DNA of 64,000 nt from Formosa haliotis (GTDB lineage Bacteria > Bacteroidota > Bacteroidia > Flavobacteriales > Flavobacteriaceae). The notes beneath the pieces are model-generated. The model saw only the letters and a list, made by a program, of their open reading frames with translations. It made no database searches and had not been told where the DNA came from. The DNA is taken from NCBI RefSeq assembly GCF_001685485.1, contig NZ_BDEL01000001.1, forward strand, positions 1,795,501 through 1,859,500, written 5' to 3'. The position numbers and the translations under genes are program-made. Below, piece by piece: positions 55,938-64,000 of this stretch (its first letter is position 1; the number at the start of each line of letters is the position of its first letter).

Positions 55938-56333
55938 ATGAATTTAGAATCTCCAAAAGTAAGTATAGGTAAATCACCTCAAGAGGTCTTCGATTTTCTT
56001 TCGGACATAAAAAATTTCGAAAAACTAATGCCAGATAATATAAGTAAGTTCGAAATTTTAGGTGACGACAAATTTCTTTTTGCTTTAAGTGGTATGCCAG
56101 AAATAGTCTTAAAAAAGAAAGAAGTGGTTCCACCTAATAAAATCGTTCTTGGCGCTGCAGGAGGAAAAATAGATTTCTCTTTAATAGGTCATATTAATGA
56201 AACGGAATCTGGAGAAAGCGACGTAAAACTTCAGTTTGAAGGCGATTTTAATCCTATGATGGCCATGATGATAAAAGGCCCTATTTCGAAATTTATCGAA
56301 ACCTTAGTTACAAAAATGCCAGAATCGGTTTAA
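55938..56333 (+). CDS. SRPBCC family protein
   Basis: A 131-residue START/Bet v1-like lipid- or ligand-binding fold. KSPQEVFDFLSDIKNFEKLMPDNI is a typical first helix and VKLQFEGDFNPMMAMMIKGPISKFIETL the last helix (each in part), with beta strands between. It follows pyrE closely and probably shares its transcript. Its last four bases overlap the convergent birA gene. No catalytic residues are recognised; function unknown. Confidence 0.83.
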   Translation: MNLESPKVSIGKSPQEVFDFLSDIKNFEKLMPDNISKFEILGDDKFLFALSGMPEIVLKKKEVVPPNKIVLGAAGGKIDFSLIGHINETESGESDVKLQFEGDFNPMMAMMIKGPISKFIETLVTKMPESV

Positions 56334-57061
56334 TAAAGTAAGGTAACTTCTTTAAGTTCGAATTCCTTTATAATTTGGTCTTCTAAAAGCACTTTCAAGT
56401 TACCAAAATCTGTTACACCAATTATAAAACCCGCAAACATATGACCTTCAGCATCTAGAAATGTTGAAGGTTTATTTTTTTTAAACAAGGCACTTTCGTA
56501 CTCACTTTTAATTTTATCGTATTGTTCACGTTCTAGCCAAGCAAAACATTCTTTTAACTCCATAAGAATATGGTGCAACACTTCATCTAAATGAAAAATT
56601 CGCCCCATTTTATTTACAATAGAAGACGCACGCGGAAGCCCGTTAAAATTTGTCTGGTTTACATTCACTCCTATACCTAAAATACTGTCTCGCAGTCCAC
56701 CCTGTTTTACTATATTCTCAATTAAAACACCACAGATTTTTTTGTTTGCTGACAAAATGTCGTTAGGCCATTTTATTTGAACTTTTGGCAACATCAGTTT
56801 TTTCAGGGCTTTAAAAATGGCAATGGCGGTAACCATACTTATATAAAATTGCTTTTCTATTGGAACAAAAGTCACGTGTTTAAATACACTAAACATAAGG
56901 TTTTTAGCAGGTTCAGACTCCCAAACGGTTCCTATTTGGCCTCTGCCCATAGTTTGCTCTTTGGCAACAACCACTGTATAATCCTCCAATAATTCGCAAG
57001 TACTTAATTGTTTTAAAAAAGTATTTGTAGAATCGATGGCATCAAGTTTGATTATACGCAT
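56330..57061 (-). CDS. birA: Biotin--[acetyl-CoA-carboxylase] ligase
   Basis: Attaches biotin to carboxylases. The 243-residue protein has the catalytic core without an N-terminal DNA-binding domain, so it is not a repressor. Motifs: AKEQTMGRGQIGTVWESEPAKNL (in part: GRGQIGTVWESEPA), KWPNDILSANKKICGVLIEN and ILGIGVNVNQTNF. The end overlaps the SRPBCC gene by four bases, convergent. It is divergent from rsfS. Confidence 0.93.
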   Translation of the reverse strand: MRIIKLDAIDSTNTFLKQLSTCELLEDYTVVVAKEQTMGRGQIGTVWESEPAKNLMFSVFKHVTFVPIEKQFYISMVTAIAIFKALKKLMLPKVQIKWPNDILSANKKICGVLIENIVKQGGLRDSILGIGVNVNQTNFNGLPRASSIVNKMGRIFHLDEVLHHILMELKECFAWLEREQYDKIKSEYESALFKKNKPSTFLDAEGHMFAGFIIGVTDFGNLKVLLEDQIIKEFELKEVTLLY

Positions 57062-57128
57062 TTATATTATTTATATTAGCAGGATGAAAACTTCTGTAAT
57101 TTTTAAAGTATAAAGAACTAAAAAATAA

Positions 57129-57136
57129 TAACTTTG
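57129..57136 (+). promoter_or_regulatory. -7 element of the rsfS-ftsH unit
   Basis: TAACTTTG, 19 bases before the rsfS ATG. Confidence 0.55.
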
Positions 57137-57155
57137 TACAAATTAAATCGAATTA

Positions 57156-57527
57156 ATGGTTAAAGAAAACACAAATGCAGACCTGCTAATTTCTACTATA
57201 CTAAGTGGAATTGAAGATGTTAAAGGGAAGGAAATAAATATTTTAGATTTACGTGAAATAGAAAATACGGTTTGCGACTATTTTATAGTGTGTGAAGGAA
57301 GTTCTAACACGCAAGTAAATGCCATAGTAAACGCTATTCAGAAAAAAGTTAGTAAAGAACTAAAAGATAAACCTTGGCATATTGAAGGGCAAGACAATGC
57401 CGAATGGGTATTAATGGACTACGTAAATGTTGTGGTTCATGTTTTTCAAAAGCACATCCGCGAATACTACGACATTGAGAGCCTTTGGGGCGACGCAAAA
57501 ACAACTATAATTGAAACGAATTATTAG
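57156..57527 (+). CDS. rsfS: Ribosome silencing factor RsfS
   Basis: Binds ribosomal protein L14 and blocks joining of the ribosomal subunits in starvation. The 123-residue protein shows the RsfS/Iojap motifs CDYFIVCEGSSNTQVNAIVN and GQDNAEWVLMDYVNVVVHVF. It begins 19 bases after its -7 element and is followed after six bases by ftsH, an arrangement known from related genomes. The first residues are MVKENTNADLLISTIL. Confidence 0.93.
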   Translation: MVKENTNADLLISTILSGIEDVKGKEINILDLREIENTVCDYFIVCEGSSNTQVNAIVNAIQKKVSKELKDKPWHIEGQDNAEWVLMDYVNVVVHVFQKHIREYYDIESLWGDAKTTIIETNY

Positions 57528-57533
57528 AATTTA

Positions 57534-59471
57534 ATGGCAAACGAGAAGAAAACTCCCAATAAGAAACCAAAATTAAATCCGTATTGGATTTATGGAGCAA
57601 TAATTTTAATTTTTATTGCAATGCAAGTTTTTAATAGCACAAGTCTACAAGATGCTAGCACTACAACGCCTTCAGAGTTTATGAATTATCTGAAAGCTGG
57701 TGATGTTGCCAGTGTAGAAATTGTAAATAAAAGAGAAGCCGAAGTCTTTTTAACAGATGAAGCTTTACAAAAAGAAGAGCATAAAAAATCGAAACCCTCT
57801 ACCCTATTGCCAACGGCAACTAAATTACCAAACTACAGCTTTGAATTTGGTGATTTACAGAATTTCGAAAATCAATTAAGCTCTACTATTAAAGACTTAA
57901 ATTTAAAAACTACTATAAATTATAAAACCGAACAAAACCTTTGGGGAGATTTCCTTATTGGCTTACTTCCATTTATACTATTAATAGGAGTGTGGATTTT
58001 CATTATGCGAAGAATGTCTGGAGGCGGCGGAGGCGGCGCTGGCGGACAAATTTTCAACATAGGAAAATCGAAAGCAAAGTTATTCGACCAAAATACCGAT
58101 GTAAAAACATCATTTAAAGATGTAGCTGGTTTAGAAGGCGCAAAAGAAGAAATACAAGAAATTGTAGACTTCCTTAAAAACCCAGAAAAGTATACCTCTT
58201 TAGGTGGTAAAATCCCTAAAGGAGCCCTATTAGTAGGACCTCCAGGAACAGGTAAAACCTTATTAGCTAAAGCCGTTGCTGGTGAAGCTAAAGTTCCTTT
58301 TTTCTCTTTATCTGGTTCAGATTTCGTTGAAATGTTTGTGGGTGTAGGTGCTTCTCGTGTAAGAGATTTATTTAAACAAGCAAAAGAAAAGTCGCCAGCA
58401 ATTATCTTTATTGATGAAATTGATGCGATTGGTCGTGCAAGAGGGAAAAGTAATTTCTCAGGATCTAACGATGAAAGAGAAAACACCTTAAACCAATTAT
58501 TAACAGAAATGGATGGTTTTGGTACAAATACAAATGTAATTGTATTAGCCGCAACCAACAGAGCAGATGTTTTAGATAGCGCCTTAATGCGTGCTGGACG
58601 TTTTGACAGACAAATTTTTGTTGATTTACCAGACATTAGAGAACGTAAAGAAATTTTTGAAGTTCATTTAAGACCTATCAAAAAAGCCGAGAACTTAGAT
58701 ACCGATTTCTTAGCTAAACAAACTCCTGGATTCTCTGGTGCAGATATTGCAAATGTATGTAACGAAGCCGCTTTAATCGCTGCAAGGCAAGGTAAAAAAG
58801 CTGTAGATAAGCAAGATTTCCTTGATGCTGTAGACCGTATTGTTGGTGGATTAGAAAAGAAAAATAAAATTATTACCCCTAGCGAAAAGAAAGCTATTGC
58901 ATTCCACGAAGCTGGTCATGCTACAGTTAGCTGGATGTTAGAGCACGCTGCTCCATTGGTAAAAGTTACTATTGTACCTCGTGGTCGCTCTTTAGGTGCT
59001 GCATGGTATTTACCAGAAGAACGCTTAATTGTTAGACCAGAACAAATGCTAGACGAAATGTGTGCTGCTTTAGGAGGTCGTGCTGCAGAACATGTTATTT
59101 TCAATAAAATATCTACTGGAGCTTTAAGTGACTTAGAAAAAGTAACAAAACAAGCAAGAGCAATGGTTACTGTTTATGGATTAAGTGATAAGGTTGGTAA
59201 TTTAACCTATTACGATTCATCTAGCCAAAACGAATATGGATTTACAAAACCATATAGTGAAAAAACGGCAGAACTAATAGATTCTGAAATTTCAGAAATC
59301 ATTGAAATTCAATATCAAAGAGCTATAAAACTTCTTGAAGAGAACAAAGACAAGCTTACCGAGTTAGCTGAAGTTCTTTTAGAGAAAGAAGTTATCTTTA
59401 AAGACAATCTAGAAAAGATTTTTGGTAAACGTCCGTTCGATCCAGAATTAAAACCACTTTTAGATAAATAA
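57534..59471 (+). CDS. ftsH: ATP-dependent zinc metalloprotease FtsH
   Basis: A membrane-anchored AAA+ protease that degrades misfolded and regulatory membrane proteins. The 645 residues hold an N-terminal span (WIYGAIILIFIAMQVF), a periplasmic domain, a second span near 145, a Gly-rich linker (SGGGGGGAGGQIF), the AAA module (Walker A VGPPGTGKTLLAKAV, Walker B FIDEIDAIG, SRH ATNRADVLDSALMRAGRFDRQI in part) and the protease domain with the zinc motif HEAGHA near residue 461 and the third ligand later. Ends in a 17-bp terminator at 59503-59543. Confidence 0.96.
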   Translation: MANEKKTPNKKPKLNPYWIYGAIILIFIAMQVFNSTSLQDASTTTPSEFMNYLKAGDVASVEIVNKREAEVFLTDEALQKEEHKKSKPSTLLPTATKLPNYSFEFGDLQNFENQLSSTIKDLNLKTTINYKTEQNLWGDFLIGLLPFILLIGVWIFIMRRMSGGGGGGAGGQIFNIGKSKAKLFDQNTDVKTSFKDVAGLEGAKEEIQEIVDFLKNPEKYTSLGGKIPKGALLVGPPGTGKTLLAKAVAGEAKVPFFSLSGSDFVEMFVGVGASRVRDLFKQAKEKSPAIIFIDEIDAIGRARGKSNFSGSNDERENTLNQLLTEMDGFGTNTNVIVLAATNRADVLDSALMRAGRFDRQIFVDLPDIRERKEIFEVHLRPIKKAENLDTDFLAKQTPGFSGADIANVCNEAALIAARQGKKAVDKQDFLDAVDRIVGGLEKKNKIITPSEKKAIAFHEAGHATVSWMLEHAAPLVKVTIVPRGRSLGAAWYLPEERLIVRPEQMLDEMCAALGGRAAEHVIFNKISTGALSDLEKVTKQARAMVTVYGLSDKVGNLTYYDSSSQNEYGFTKPYSEKTAELIDSEISEIIEIQYQRAIKLLEENKDKLTELAEVLLEKEVIFKDNLEKIFGKRPFDPELKPLLDK

Positions 59472-59502
59472 TTTATTAAGTTGTTTATACTTAATAGCAG
59501 GA

Positions 59503-59543
59503 AAAATCTTAAATTAACCGTTGGGTTAATTTAAGATTTTTTA
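59503..59543 (+). terminator. Strong terminator of ftsH, abutting the next promoter
   Basis: Arms AAAATCTTAAATTAACC and GGTTAATTTAAGATTTT form a perfect 17-bp stem with a GTTG loop. Its T run merges into the -7 element TATCTTTG (59542-59549) of the next gene. Confidence 0.88.
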
Positions 59544-59549
59544 TCTTTG
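59542..59549 (+). promoter_or_regulatory. -7 element of the LUD-cdsA unit
   Basis: TATCTTTG, 40 bases before the ATG at 59590 and touching the ftsH terminator. Confidence 0.55.
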
Positions 59550-59589
59550 GACAAACCCGATATAATACAGATTAATAGCGCGTGTCTTA

Positions 59590-60201
59590 ATGAGTCTATT
59601 TAGAAAACTTTTTGGTTCCAAATCCAATAAATCAGAAGAAGAAATACAATCTGAGGACAGAGGTAAATATATGCCAGAAGTCAACTTACCTATTGACGAG
59701 AAGTTCACTATAAACTTTAAAGCCAATGGTGGTAAATTTTTGTATTGCGAGAATACCGACGAAGTATTCCAAACACTAGATTTTATAATAGAAGAGAATA
59801 GCTGGGAAGACAAAAAAATCCTAATTCTTGATAACGAATTAAAAAAGCGTTTCGCTTCTTCCAGTTTAAACATGGCTATGCCAAACGATACAGATGCCAC
59901 ATACTTTCTTACCAGTTGTGAAAATTTAATTGCAGACGATGGTTCTTTACTAATTACATCCAATCAAATTGCAGAAAAAAAACTTATAGATTTACCTAGT
60001 AATTTTATAGTCTTCGCCACTACAAGTCAAATTGTTGGAAGTATAGGCGAAGGACTTCGCGGTATAAAATCTAAAAACACACAAAGAATACCAACAAATA
60101 TTACAACTATAAAACATTTTAAATCTGTTGAGGAAAAAAACTTCATGACTTACGGTAGTAATTCAAAAAACCTATATTTGCTGCTCTTAGAAGACCTCTA
60201 A
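59590..60201 (+). CDS. LUD domain-containing protein
   Basis: A 203-residue protein of the LutC/LUD fold. Conserved parts: FLYCENTDEVFQTLDFIIEE near residue 50, MAMPNDTDATYFLTSCENLIADDGSLLITS (in part) near 100, and PSNFIVFATTSQIVGSIGEGLRGI near 140. LUD proteins of the LutC type take part in lactate oxidation, but no lutA/lutB is present. This protein may do something else, possibly linked to the phospholipid genes that follow. The stop lies one base before cdsA. Confidence 0.85.
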   Translation: MSLFRKLFGSKSNKSEEEIQSEDRGKYMPEVNLPIDEKFTINFKANGGKFLYCENTDEVFQTLDFIIEENSWEDKKILILDNELKKRFASSSLNMAMPNDTDATYFLTSCENLIADDGSLLITSNQIAEKKLIDLPSNFIVFATTSQIVGSIGEGLRGIKSKNTQRIPTNITTIKHFKSVEEKNFMTYGSNSKNLYLLLLEDL

Positions 60202-60202
60202 C

Positions 60203-61024
60203 ATGAAAGAAATTGTTACCAGAGCATTTTTTGGTTTAATATACGTTGTATTACTCATTGGATCCCTTTTCAATGAACATGCATTAACCATTTTATTTTT
60301 TATTTTCGGAATAATTAGCATTGCTGAATTCAAAAAACTAATAGAGTTTAGAGCATTTTTACCGTATATAATTTTTATTCTTATCTATTTTGGATTTGGA
60401 TATTGGCATATGTTATCTCCTAAATTACAAGGATTTAATGAAGCTACACAAATACTTCTTACACTTTCCATATTTGTAAACCTATTTTTAATTAAAGATT
60501 TATTCTCTAGAAAGGGTATTCCTTTATTTAAATTTAAACGCTTTTTATTAACCACCTTTTACCTATCTAGTGCATTTGTATTCTTCATGTTAATTGCACG
60601 ATTCGATAATAAATACCACCCAGGTATTTTATTAGGTTCTTTTATTTTGGTTTGGGTTAACGATACATTTGCGTTTTTAGTAGGTAAAAATTTTGGTAGA
60701 CAAAAGTTATTCGAAAAAATTTCGCCTAAAAAAACCGTTGAAGGTTTTATTGGAGGCTTATTTTTTTCGTGTATAGCTAGCTATTTTATTGCTACCTTTA
60801 CGCACACATTAAACTTTTCTCAATGGCTTATTATGGCAATCATAATAAGTGTATTTGGAACGTTAGGAGATTTGGTTGAGTCTAAATTTAAACGTCAGGT
60901 TAATGCAAAAGATAGCGGAGTAATTATGCCTGGACATGGAGGTCTATTAGATCGTTTAGACAGTATTATATTCGCATCACCATTTATTTATTTGTTTTTA
61001 AGAATATTAGATTATGTTTCATAA
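60203..61024 (+). CDS. cdsA: Phosphatidate cytidylyltransferase
   Basis: Makes CDP-diacylglycerol from phosphatidic acid and CTP in the inner membrane. The 273-residue protein has several spans and the C-terminal signature SKFKRQVNAKDSGVIMPGHGGLLDRLDS (in part: KDSGVIMPGHGGLLDRLDS) near residues 230-255. KTVEGFIGGLFFSC is also typical. It starts one base after the LUD gene and overlaps psd by 11 bases, so it is coupled to phospholipid head-group synthesis. Confidence 0.94.
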   Translation: MKEIVTRAFFGLIYVVLLIGSLFNEHALTILFFIFGIISIAEFKKLIEFRAFLPYIIFILIYFGFGYWHMLSPKLQGFNEATQILLTLSIFVNLFLIKDLFSRKGIPLFKFKRFLLTTFYLSSAFVFFMLIARFDNKYHPGILLGSFILVWVNDTFAFLVGKNFGRQKLFEKISPKKTVEGFIGGLFFSCIASYFIATFTHTLNFSQWLIMAIIISVFGTLGDLVESKFKRQVNAKDSGVIMPGHGGLLDRLDSIIFASPFIYLFLRILDYVS

Positions 61025-61664
61025 AGAAGGTTTTAAAATTATTTTAATCACTTTTGTATTAGTAATTATTTCGTTTTTAGTTATTGATAATTACGTATCT
61101 ATTTTATGGTTACGTTACCTTTTATTCTTTGTGCTTTTCGGATTTTTAATCCTGATATTACAATTCTTTAGAAATCCAAAACGTAAAGGTCTTCTTAATG
61201 ACAGCCAGGTGCTATCTCCTGTAGATGGAAAGGTTGTAGTAATTGAAGAAGTTTTCGAAAAAGAATATTTTCAAGAGAAACGCCTACAAGTAAGCGTATT
61301 TATGTCGCCTATAAATGTACACGTAACCCGCTACCCTATTGGAGGTGAAGTGGTGTTTAGTAAATACCATCCTGGAAAGTTTTTAGTAGCATGGCACCCA
61401 AAAGCTAGTGAAGAAAACGAGCGCACAACTGTGGTTGTAGAAAACAAAACCTTTGGTAAAGTGTTACACCGACAAATAGCAGGAGCTTTAGCAAAACGTA
61501 TCGTAAATTATGCTAAAGTTGGAGATACTGCTGTCCAAGCAGCAGATTCAGGTTTTATAAAATTTGGTTCAAGAGTCGATTTATTTTTACCTTTAGGAAC
61601 CAAAATTAACGTCTCTCTTAATGAGAAGGTTAAAGGTGGTGAAAGTATTATAGCAGAATTATAA
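61014..61664 (+). CDS. psd: Phosphatidylserine decarboxylase family protein
   Basis: Makes phosphatidylethanolamine from phosphatidylserine. The 216-residue protein is the short (archaeal-type) form: two N-terminal membrane segments, SPVDGKVVVIEEVFEKEYF near residue 65, PINVHVTRYPIGGEVVF near 100, and the self-cleavage site in IKFGSRVDLFLP near 190 (Gly-Ser), where pyruvoyl forms from Ser. It overlaps cdsA by 11 bases and its stop overlaps the acyl-CoA-binding gene by one base. The gene for phosphatidylserine synthase is not in the window. Confidence 0.93.
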   Translation: MFHKEGFKIILITFVLVIISFLVIDNYVSILWLRYLLFFVLFGFLILILQFFRNPKRKGLLNDSQVLSPVDGKVVVIEEVFEKEYFQEKRLQVSVFMSPINVHVTRYPIGGEVVFSKYHPGKFLVAWHPKASEENERTTVVVENKTFGKVLHRQIAGALAKRIVNYAKVGDTAVQAADSGFIKFGSRVDLFLPLGTKINVSLNEKVKGGESIIAEL

Positions 61665-61930
61665 TGACTTCTGAAGAATTAGATATTAATTTTAAAGATG
61701 CTGTAGAGCGTATAAATAATTTGCCGGGACCTTTTCCTGCAGATTTTCTTCTGCGCCTGTATGCTTACTACAAAAAAGCTACCAATGATTATGGGAGGCC
61801 AAGCAGTGGCAAACCTATTATTAATGCATTTAAAACAAATGCGCTATTTCAAGTTAAAGATATTTCTCAAGACGAGGCAAAACGCATTTACATCGATCTT
61901 GTAAACAATTATTTTTTATACAGAAAGTAG
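61664..61930 (+). CDS. Acyl-CoA-binding protein
   Basis: An 88-residue ACBP. The four-helix pattern and motifs LDINFKDAVERINNLPG, DFLLRLYAYYKKATNDYG, and KTNALFQVKDISQDEAKRIYIDLVN are typical, including the Lys/Tyr that bind the CoA head group. It is common in eukaryotes and scattered in Bacteroidota. As the last gene of the LUD-cdsA-psd unit, it probably buffers or delivers acyl-CoA for phospholipid synthesis. The start overlaps the psd stop by one base. Confidence 0.92.
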   Translation: MTSEELDINFKDAVERINNLPGPFPADFLLRLYAYYKKATNDYGRPSSGKPIINAFKTNALFQVKDISQDEAKRIYIDLVNNYFLYRK

Positions 61931-61979
61931 TTGTTGAAACTACCTCCTGTATAAAAATTTTTTAATTAAGATTCTCCTT

Positions 61980-63632
61980 TTATTCTAAAACGAATTCTAA
62001 TGGCTGTCCTGTTGCACCATTTGGGAAACTAATACCTAACAAGCCAGAAATGGTTGGCGCGATATCTATAATTTCTGTTTTTTGCAAAGTACTTCCGTGT
62101 TTAATACCCTTTCCGAAAAATAGTAACGGTACATGGGTATCGTAATTTAAACCAGAACCATGGGTTGAACCTGTTTTGCTATAAGAAATTACCGCAGGAT
62201 TGTACTCGAAAAGCACATCTCCAGAACGTTTTAAATTATAACCATTTTTAAACAAACTCTCTATGCCGTTTGTAAATGCTCCTTTTGCGATAGTTGAAGC
62301 TGTATAGGCGTAATAAATATTATCTAAAGTTATTAGTTCGTTGGCAATGGCTTGTTGTACATCTTCTAAATTAAGCCCTAAAACTTTTATTTTTTCACGA
62401 TCTAAAAAGATTTGGTTGTTACTTATGTTTTCAATTAAATCTGAAGAACCAAATGTTTTTGTTGTAAAATCATTTAAGTTCGATTTAAATCCCTTCTTTT
62501 CAAAATAACCAGCAGGAACATTGTGCTCATGCAAATACGCAGGCACTTCAACAGCACCATGATCTGCTGTTAAAAAGACCGTGTACTCCCCTTTACCAAC
62601 AGTTTTATCTAACATGTCGAAGAAACGTTCTAAGTCCTTATCTAATCTAATATAAGTATCTTCTACTTCTTTAGAACTTACCCCAAAATTATGACCAACA
62701 TAATCTGTTGAAGAGAAACTTACAGTTAAAACATCGGTAATGTCGTCCTGCCCTAAATCCTCACCCTTAACAGCTGCCATTGCAAAATCTGCTACTATAC
62801 TGTTTCCGTAAGGTGTCGATTTAATAATATCGAAACCACCATTCTCCTTACTTAGTTTCTTTAAATCGTAAGGGAAAGTAGCAGTTTCTTTACCTTTAAA
62901 ACCACCTTCGAAGGCATTTAAATCGTCACCACTTTCAGTATACGTCTTAATATTATAAAGCGTATTCCAATCTTTTAAATACGATTTAGCAGTTTTAGAA
63001 TCGTTAAACTTTTCTACCCATTTTGGTAATTTTTCTTGATAGTAAGTACTAGAAATAAAAACACCTTCGTCTTTTCCATGAAACCAATACGCGGCATTAG
63101 CTGTATGTCCCGCCGGTAAAATTGCACCACGGTCTTTTACAGAAACACCAATAGTTTTCCCCTGCATTTGTGTAAATAATCTATTTTCATCGGCAAAAGA
63201 TGTGGTCATCATACGGTGTGGTGACATTTTTCCTGCTTTATCTGCAGTCCCTACAGAAGCTACGGTAGAATCTCCTGCACAATACACACTTGTTTTACTT
63301 TCCTTATCGTACCAATTATTACCAATAATACCATGATTCATAGGAGACGTTCCTGTATAAACAGAAGCATGTCCCGGTGCTGTATACGTAGGTATGTAAT
63401 TAAAATGATTATTTTTACAATTAAAACCTTCATTCATCATACGTTTAAAGCCTCCTTCACCGTATTTATTATAAAATCGCGTTAAATAATCGTAGCGCAT
63501 TTGGTCTACTACAATTCCAACCACTAACTTTGGTTTTACATAAATTTGAGACGCTTCATTGTCTTGTATTTTTTGGGCAAAACTTGACATACATAACAAG
63601 CTAGACACAAAAAATAATATTGATTTTTTCAT
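61980..63632 (-). CDS. Alkaline phosphatase, PafA-like
   Basis: A secreted 550-residue phosphatase of the PafA/PhoK type. The signal MKKSILFFVSSLLCMSSFAQ is followed by VVGIVVDQMRYDYLTRFYNKYGEGG (in part) and the nucleophile region YIPTYTAPGHASVYTGTSP with the catalytic Thr in TAPGHAS (near residue 85). Metal ligands lie in FLTADHGAVEVPAYLHEHN and in YDTHVPLLFFGKG. Such enzymes release phosphate from extracellular monoesters and are often the main phosphatase in Flavobacteria. The -7 element TATTTTTG (63658-63665, minus) precedes it by 25 bases. It ends about 50 bases from the acyl-CoA-binding gene. Confidence 0.9.
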   Translation of the reverse strand: MKKSILFFVSSLLCMSSFAQKIQDNEASQIYVKPKLVVGIVVDQMRYDYLTRFYNKYGEGGFKRMMNEGFNCKNNHFNYIPTYTAPGHASVYTGTSPMNHGIIGNNWYDKESKTSVYCAGDSTVASVGTADKAGKMSPHRMMTTSFADENRLFTQMQGKTIGVSVKDRGAILPAGHTANAAYWFHGKDEGVFISSTYYQEKLPKWVEKFNDSKTAKSYLKDWNTLYNIKTYTESGDDLNAFEGGFKGKETATFPYDLKKLSKENGGFDIIKSTPYGNSIVADFAMAAVKGEDLGQDDITDVLTVSFSSTDYVGHNFGVSSKEVEDTYIRLDKDLERFFDMLDKTVGKGEYTVFLTADHGAVEVPAYLHEHNVPAGYFEKKGFKSNLNDFTTKTFGSSDLIENISNNQIFLDREKIKVLGLNLEDVQQAIANELITLDNIYYAYTASTIAKGAFTNGIESLFKNGYNLKRSGDVLFEYNPAVISYSKTGSTHGSGLNYDTHVPLLFFGKGIKHGSTLQKTEIIDIAPTISGLLGISFPNGATGQPLEFVLE

Positions 63633-63657
63633 AAATGATAAATTATATATAGAAATG

Positions 63658-63665
63658 CAAAAATA
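63658..63665 (-). promoter_or_regulatory. -7 element of the PafA-like phosphatase gene
   Basis: TATTTTTG on the minus strand, 25 bases before the ATG. Confidence 0.5.
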
Positions 63666-63747
63666 AGGTTTTTAAAATCTTTCTTAATTTAAATAATCAT
63701 TAAATAAGTTCTAGTAATTTTTTACTTTAGCAATTACAAAATATTCT

Positions 63748-64000
63748 ATGAGTTATCTGCACAGTATTGGCGCTTACGTCTTGATGATTATTGAGATTTT
63801 CAAAAAACCCACCAAATGGTCGGTTATGAAAAAACTCATCTTAAAAGATATAGACGATTTAATTATTGGTTCTTTAGGAATCGTTGCGTTTATTTCCTTT
63901 TTTGTTGGGGGTGTTGTTACCATTCAAACCGCCTTAAACATGGATAATCCATTAGTGCCAAAATCTTTAATTGGTTTTGCGACACGGCAATCGGTAATTT
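63748..64000 (+). CDS. mlaE: MlaE-type ABC transporter permease, N-terminal part (truncated by window)
   Basis: The first 84 codons are visible, starting MSYLHSIGAYVLMIIEIF and continuing KKPTKWSVMKKLILKDID and LIIGSLGIVAFISFFVGGVVTIQTA. The last part matches the permease of the Mla phospholipid transport system (MlaE/DUF140). The rest of the gene lies outside the window. It is divergent from the phosphatase gene. Mla moves phospholipids between the outer and inner membranes, so it is thematically close to the cdsA-psd unit, but on a separate promoter. Confidence 0.87.
   Translation, partial: MSYLHSIGAYVLMIIEIFKKPTKWSVMKKLILKDIDDLIIGSLGIVAFISFFVGGVVTIQTALNMDNPLVPKSLIGFATRQSVI

Noticed and set aside
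57920..58636. 238-codon open frame on the minus strand inside ftsH
   Set aside because: It is the antisense shadow of the conserved FtsH AAA domain; the translation (poly-Pro and Ser-rich) resembles no protein family.

Overview
The window is a 64 kb piece of a low-GC Bacteroidota chromosome, most likely a marine member of the Flavobacteriaceae. Three things point there. The promoters carry the Bacteroidota -7 element TAnnTTTG rather than a Shine-Dalgarno/sigma-70 layout. The gene repertoire is typical (fused SecDF, ribosomal protein THX, MoaC-MoaB fusion, PafA-type phosphatase, DUF2911 and DUF4202 proteins). The adjacent gene sets are also typical: rsfS-ftsH-LUD-cdsA-psd-acbP and pyrE-SRPBCC-birA. 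No tRNA, rRNA, CRISPR array, transposase or prophage gene was seen.

Positions 1-19,200 form a dedicated nitrate assimilation island. A plus-strand operon (TauE-like permease end, mobA, cobA, sirC, moaD, moaE, moaCB, moaA) makes molybdenum cofactor and siroheme. It converges on a minus-strand operon of a NarK-type transporter, a 1175-residue nitrate reductase fused to its own FAD/NAD(P) reductase and BFD domain, and a SiR-like/rubredoxin protein. A second minus-strand operon holds nirB, nirD, a DUF4202 protein, a NarX-like sensor kinase and a NarL-type response regulator. An outer membrane barrel protein is divergent from nirB. The promoters of the narK and nirB operons share an identical perfect 22-bp palindrome, with a TACGTA site 47 bp further upstream in both, so they probably form one regulon.

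Positions 19,200-20,280 are a gene-free block made largely of a 271-bp unit repeated about 2.75 times. It contains palindromes of the form TGAA-ACARG-TTCA whose outer arms covary; one more copy lies near 45,590.

Positions 20,280-47,900 are mostly housekeeping: secDF, mdh, gyrB, asnB, queE, a HerA-like ATPase, rluF, folD, ffh, a UDG-family protein, THX, yaaA, rluD, a PASTA protein, ddl, coaD and a SulP transporter, with small lipoproteins, membrane proteins and an outer membrane protein between them. An orphan promoter with three TTGGT-NN-ACCAA half-palindromes at 13-bp period sits upstream of ffh (40,313-40,350) with no gene to control.

Positions 47,980-64,000 hold an M14 peptidase and a ClC channel. 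Next comes a three-gene amidoligase cluster (RimK-like ATP-grasp, GCS2-type ligase, N-formylglutamate amidohydrolase-like enzyme) that probably makes or processes an unknown small peptide and is the best candidate for an undescribed pathway. After it come NUDIX, pyrE, SRPBCC, birA and the rsfS-ftsH and LUD-cdsA-psd-acbP operons, then a PafA-like phosphatase and the start of an MlaE permease. Several genes (queE, rluF, pyrE and the 23,491-24,114 gene) have the -7 element only 4-6 nt before the ATG, which predicts leaderless mRNAs.
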